Source: Spizellomyces punctatus DAOM BR117 (taxonomy: Eukaryota; Chytridiomycota; Chytridiomycetes; Spizellomycetales; Spizellomycetaceae). From it: a DNA stretch of 64,000 nt. Each line of letters opens with the position of its first letter. Position 1 is the first letter of the stretch. This document shows positions 58,878 through 64,000 of the stretch, in pieces. The stretch lies in assembly GCF_000182565.1 (NCBI RefSeq), contig NW_015971538.1, forward strand, positions 392,713 through 456,712, written 5' to 3'. Under the pieces are notes generated by a model. The model did no database searches, was not told the origin of the DNA, and saw nothing but the letters and a program-made list of their open reading frames with translations. A program made the translations under genes and the position numbers.

Positions 58878-59134
58878 TAACACATGATAGACGTAGTCAT
58901 GTCACCTAGTTACTCGCAGCTTACTTTAGACAGAAATAAGAGCTGAGAAGTAATTAGACAGCATTATAGGAGTATTAACTCCTTCTTTTTCTCTTTCCGC
59001 CTAATGCTGTTTGTTAGGTATAAGAAACAAATACACATTTATGCCAACTAGAATACAGTGTACTACGGGAAAACCGTAACGTGAATGGCTCTAATCAACA
59101 CAGCACTGTGACTGAAGAAATAGCGATACATGCG

Positions 59135-59881
59135 CTAGCCACAAGCACTATCCGTCTTCTCATCCTTTTCTCTAGAATCCGCGTTCACCTGCAGGTTGGC
59201 ATCCGATCCTATGTCTTCATCCCTGGTAGTGAACCTGTCATTTATCGTCATCACTTCGTCAGCAAATCTGACACGATGCACCAGTGATGCCGCTTCTGGC
59301 GTCTCCTCGTTTGCATCCTTGCAGGCAACTCCAGGGAGGTCATCAGGTTCAAAAGGCTCACGGAAGACTGCTGTTGCATCTGATGGTTCTTTACGGTGTC
59401 GTTTTCCAGACTTGGTATGATGGCTGACCATTTCGTGCGGTATGTCATTGTGGAGACTTGTGTACATGCCATTTCGGGAAGGCCCAACGGGGGTGTGTTC
59501 CTCGTCTTCCCCTCCTCGCGTCGCAAGCTGCATATCGCCTGCTCTGATGAATGATGCTGTGTAGCCGGCAATATAATTCATTGACGAGTCACTCCCATAT
59601 CCTACAGCGTAATCCTCCTCTGGATTCAAGGTATCGACAATGTACCCTCTTCCACCATTCGCTCGCCGAAACCAGGGAAGGTGCCAGCCGTAGTAGCGCC
59701 ATAATACCGACACAAGAATCACGACTATAGCGATGGCGGCAACAATTATCCCTATCGTCCATTTGTCCACAGTTAAGTCTGTTTCGGAGTCCTCAGTGAA
59801 TGTATCGGTTCGAGAGATAAGCTCGAGTCCTCTTACAGTGTTTTTTCTGGTAGTGATAGATTGGCGCAATGATATATCCAT
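59135..59881 (-). CDS. Single-pass membrane protein, unrecognised
   Basis: One open exon of 248 codons from ATG 59881. A 40-residue N-terminus without signal peptide precedes one strong membrane helix (WTIGIIVAAIAIVVILVSVLW). A polar tail of about 180 residues follows, rich in Asp, Glu and Arg, with repeated acidic patches and no Cys pairs. The layout suggests a type I or signal-anchor protein with a long cytosolic tail, as in small fungal membrane adaptors. I recognise no family. Upstream exons encoding a lumenal part may exist but none is evident before 59881. Convergent with beta-tubulin (257 bp between stops). Confidence 0.6.
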   Translation of the reverse strand: MDISLRQSITTRKNTVRGLELISRTDTFTEDSETDLTVDKWTIGIIVAAIAIVVILVSVLWRYYGWHLPWFRRANGGRGYIVDTLNPEEDYAVGYGSDSSMNYIAGYTASFIRAGDMQLATRGGEDEEHTPVGPSRNGMYTSLHNDIPHEMVSHHTKSGKRHRKEPSDATAVFREPFEPDDLPGVACKDANEETPEAASLVHRVRFADEVMTINDRFTTRDEDIGSDANLQVNADSREKDEKTDSACG

Positions 59882-60357
59882 TTTTAGTCGTAGGGTGAAC
59901 TATGTCGTACCTCTGCCTGGAGGGAGCGGAGTTGCTTACGTTGCATAGCGTGACCACTAACCATGACTGACGGAGATGCTCAATTGGGTGTATATCACAG
60001 TCAAGAAGCATGTATACTCTATGTCCCTCCCGTTCCTCTGTCGGGTAGAACTGCTGGCCTGCGCATTTCAGCTCTCTGCCGTGAGTTCTTGGCCAATAAT
60101 GATTATAACATGTCCTTGTTATCCAAGTTCCTCACCCTTTCAAACGCAATTACAATTAACTTCATATCAAAATGAAGATGATGCTAAGTGGGCCTGTTTT
60201 ATCTTATGGTCCACTCCTACAATAATCTGATATAGATGGTCCGTCAGACCTTCCATTTGGATGACCATAAAGTTTGCACCCATCGGAGAATTGTGTGTCG
60301 ATTTCACATTTTGATATATGATACATTCAGAGCAACAAGTTAAGTTTATGCAATTAC
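59882..60357. other. Intergenic region
   Basis: About 475 bp between two minus-strand genes; it holds the promoter of the membrane protein and the 3' end of the kinase gene. AT-rich; nothing else recognised. Confidence 0.4.
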
Positions 60358-62995
<2,638 letters not shown>

Positions 62996-63752
62996 TTTAC
63001 AAAGTGGTCTGCCGAGGCTTGTTTGTCAAAAGCATAGCCATCGTCTCGGTAATCGTAAAGCAGACCCTCCGCCCACTCGCTCGATGCCAAGTGTTCCAAC
63101 GGTATGTTACTAATCAGCAAACAATCACTGAGTTACGTAGGCTATTTTTAGGTATGGTACCTTATTTGCGGGTTTCCCTAAGGATACATTCTGGTTTACA
63201 AAGAGTACCCTGATTTATCGGAGATACAAACCATATTCTCACGGAAAATGCCCGAACATTCCGTTCCAGCCCGCCCTACAACAAAGAACGCTTATCTCCG
63301 ATTACCCCAAGCACGATCTTATTCAGGACGAACAACAGACAACGCCAAGTGGCAGCAGGCATCTATAATGTTCATGCAGTCAATCAAATCGTTAATCATG
63401 CTTTTCACACTCGGCCATCGTGCATAGCGCATTTTGGGTCAATAAAAAGAGGTCCCTCCTTCCCTCCTGCATTCTTATCTTCATCCATTTTTCCAAGCAC
63501 GCAAAATGCTGCTGCTTTGGTGCCAAGGAACACATCCTCCGATATCGACAAGAACCGCGGTCTGTCCGACTTCTGTAACCTTCCCAGCCTTCTCCCACTT
63601 CGGACGTCCAGGTCACTGCCAAGATGTGGGACCCAGGAATGACTTTAACGAGACAATCGGGATCATGGAAATACTACCTGGTAGAAGACCGCATTTATTG
63701 TCATAGCCCTTAACTGCTTTACTGGAAGATCCCTCGTCGCCAGTTGGCTGTG
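62996..63752. promoter_or_regulatory. Kinase gene upstream region
   Basis: About 755 bp between the 3' end of the PhyH gene and the kinase start, both minus strand. It should hold the kinase promoter. Short open frames here show no family similarity. Nothing specific recognised. Confidence 0.4.
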
Positions 63753-64000
63753 TTATGATGCCCACGGCAGACAGTTTTCAGATCTCGCACATTCCCGTCG
63801 AAACCATCTTGTATCACAGCTAATTCGCCATCTTGCTGGTTGGACGACATTATTTGATGACATATGCAATGTATCTAAGCCGATAATGCACACGTCCCCC
63901 ATTTGCACATCAGCCGAGACCCATTGTATATCATCCCGGACCATTCCAAATTTGACGTGAATTTCCTCTGGGTTGTCTGCAATCCACCCACTCTGAGTAC
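63753..64000 (-). CDS. Phytanoyl-CoA dioxygenase (PhyH)-like protein, 3' end only
   Basis: The last 82 codons of a gene continuing beyond the window, ending at 63753. The visible part has the second half of a PhyH-type double-stranded beta-helix: VSADVQMGDVCIIGLDTLHM, where the His of TLHM would be the distal iron ligand, and ARWRISCDTRWF, where the first Arg would bind 2-oxoglutarate. The H-x-D pair that completes the iron site would be upstream, outside the window. The family comprises Fe(II)/2-oxoglutarate oxygenases acting on diverse small molecules, so substrate cannot be inferred. A small 3' intron affecting the last residues cannot be excluded. Confidence 0.7.
   Translation of the reverse strand, partial: TQSGWIADNPEEIHVKFGMVRDDIQWVSADVQMGDVCIIGLDTLHMSSNNVVQPARWRISCDTRWFRRECARSENCLPWAS

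Overview
This window is eukaryotic nuclear DNA, most probably from a zoosporic (flagellated) fungus of the chytrid grade. It carries CFAP43, an axoneme-associated protein lost from non-flagellated fungi, next to typical fungal genes (Atg27-type receptor, PPG1 phosphatase, an Stc1-domain protein, an Avt-type vacuolar transporter). Genes lie on both strands, usually 100-800 bp apart, and are cut by many short introns of about 43-80 nt with GT-AG borders. TERT has 26 exons and isoleucyl-tRNA synthetase has 22. I built the exon models by reading splice sites and checking frame and family motifs. For every complete model the exon lengths sum to a multiple of three.

Layout. 1-5 kb: partial ankyrin-repeat gene (-), AP-3 mu subunit (-), Mediator MED8 (+). 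5-14.3 kb: CFAP43 (-, broken by a 100-N assembly gap), a doubtful mini-gene, and the exosome nuclease RRP6 (-). 14.7-23.3 kb: ADCK2-type UbiB kinase (+), an unrecognised 410-residue gene (-), a peroxisomal ABCD half-transporter (+), an unrecognised 136-residue membrane protein (-), complex I NDUFB8 (+). 23.6-42.1 kb: cytosolic IleRS (-) head to head with a complete telomerase reverse transcriptase (+), Atg27-like protein (-), an unrecognised 96-residue gene (-), PPG1-type phosphatase (+), ALG11 (-), and a La-motif/xRRM protein (+). 42-48 kb: a polyQ bHLH factor (+) inside two long gene-poor stretches, then an amino-acid transporter (+). 48-64 kb: a mitochondrial PPR-like protein (+), makorin-type RING protein (+), WAPL (+), Stc1-domain protein (-), beta-tubulin (+), a single-pass membrane protein (-), a MARK/KIN1 kinase (-) and the 3' end of a PhyH-type dioxygenase (-).

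There are no operons. Several products belong to shared processes: TERT and a LARP7-like xRRM protein 7 kb apart (telomerase), WAPL and Stc1 tail to tail (cohesin, heterochromatin), and CFAP43 and beta-tubulin (microtubules). The most notable items are the intact TERT with its LARP7-like neighbour, two GC-AG introns, a changed ABC signature motif, a beta-tubulin with an unusual C-terminal tail, and four small or medium genes I could not assign to a family. I saw no mobile element, CRISPR array, tRNA or rRNA gene.
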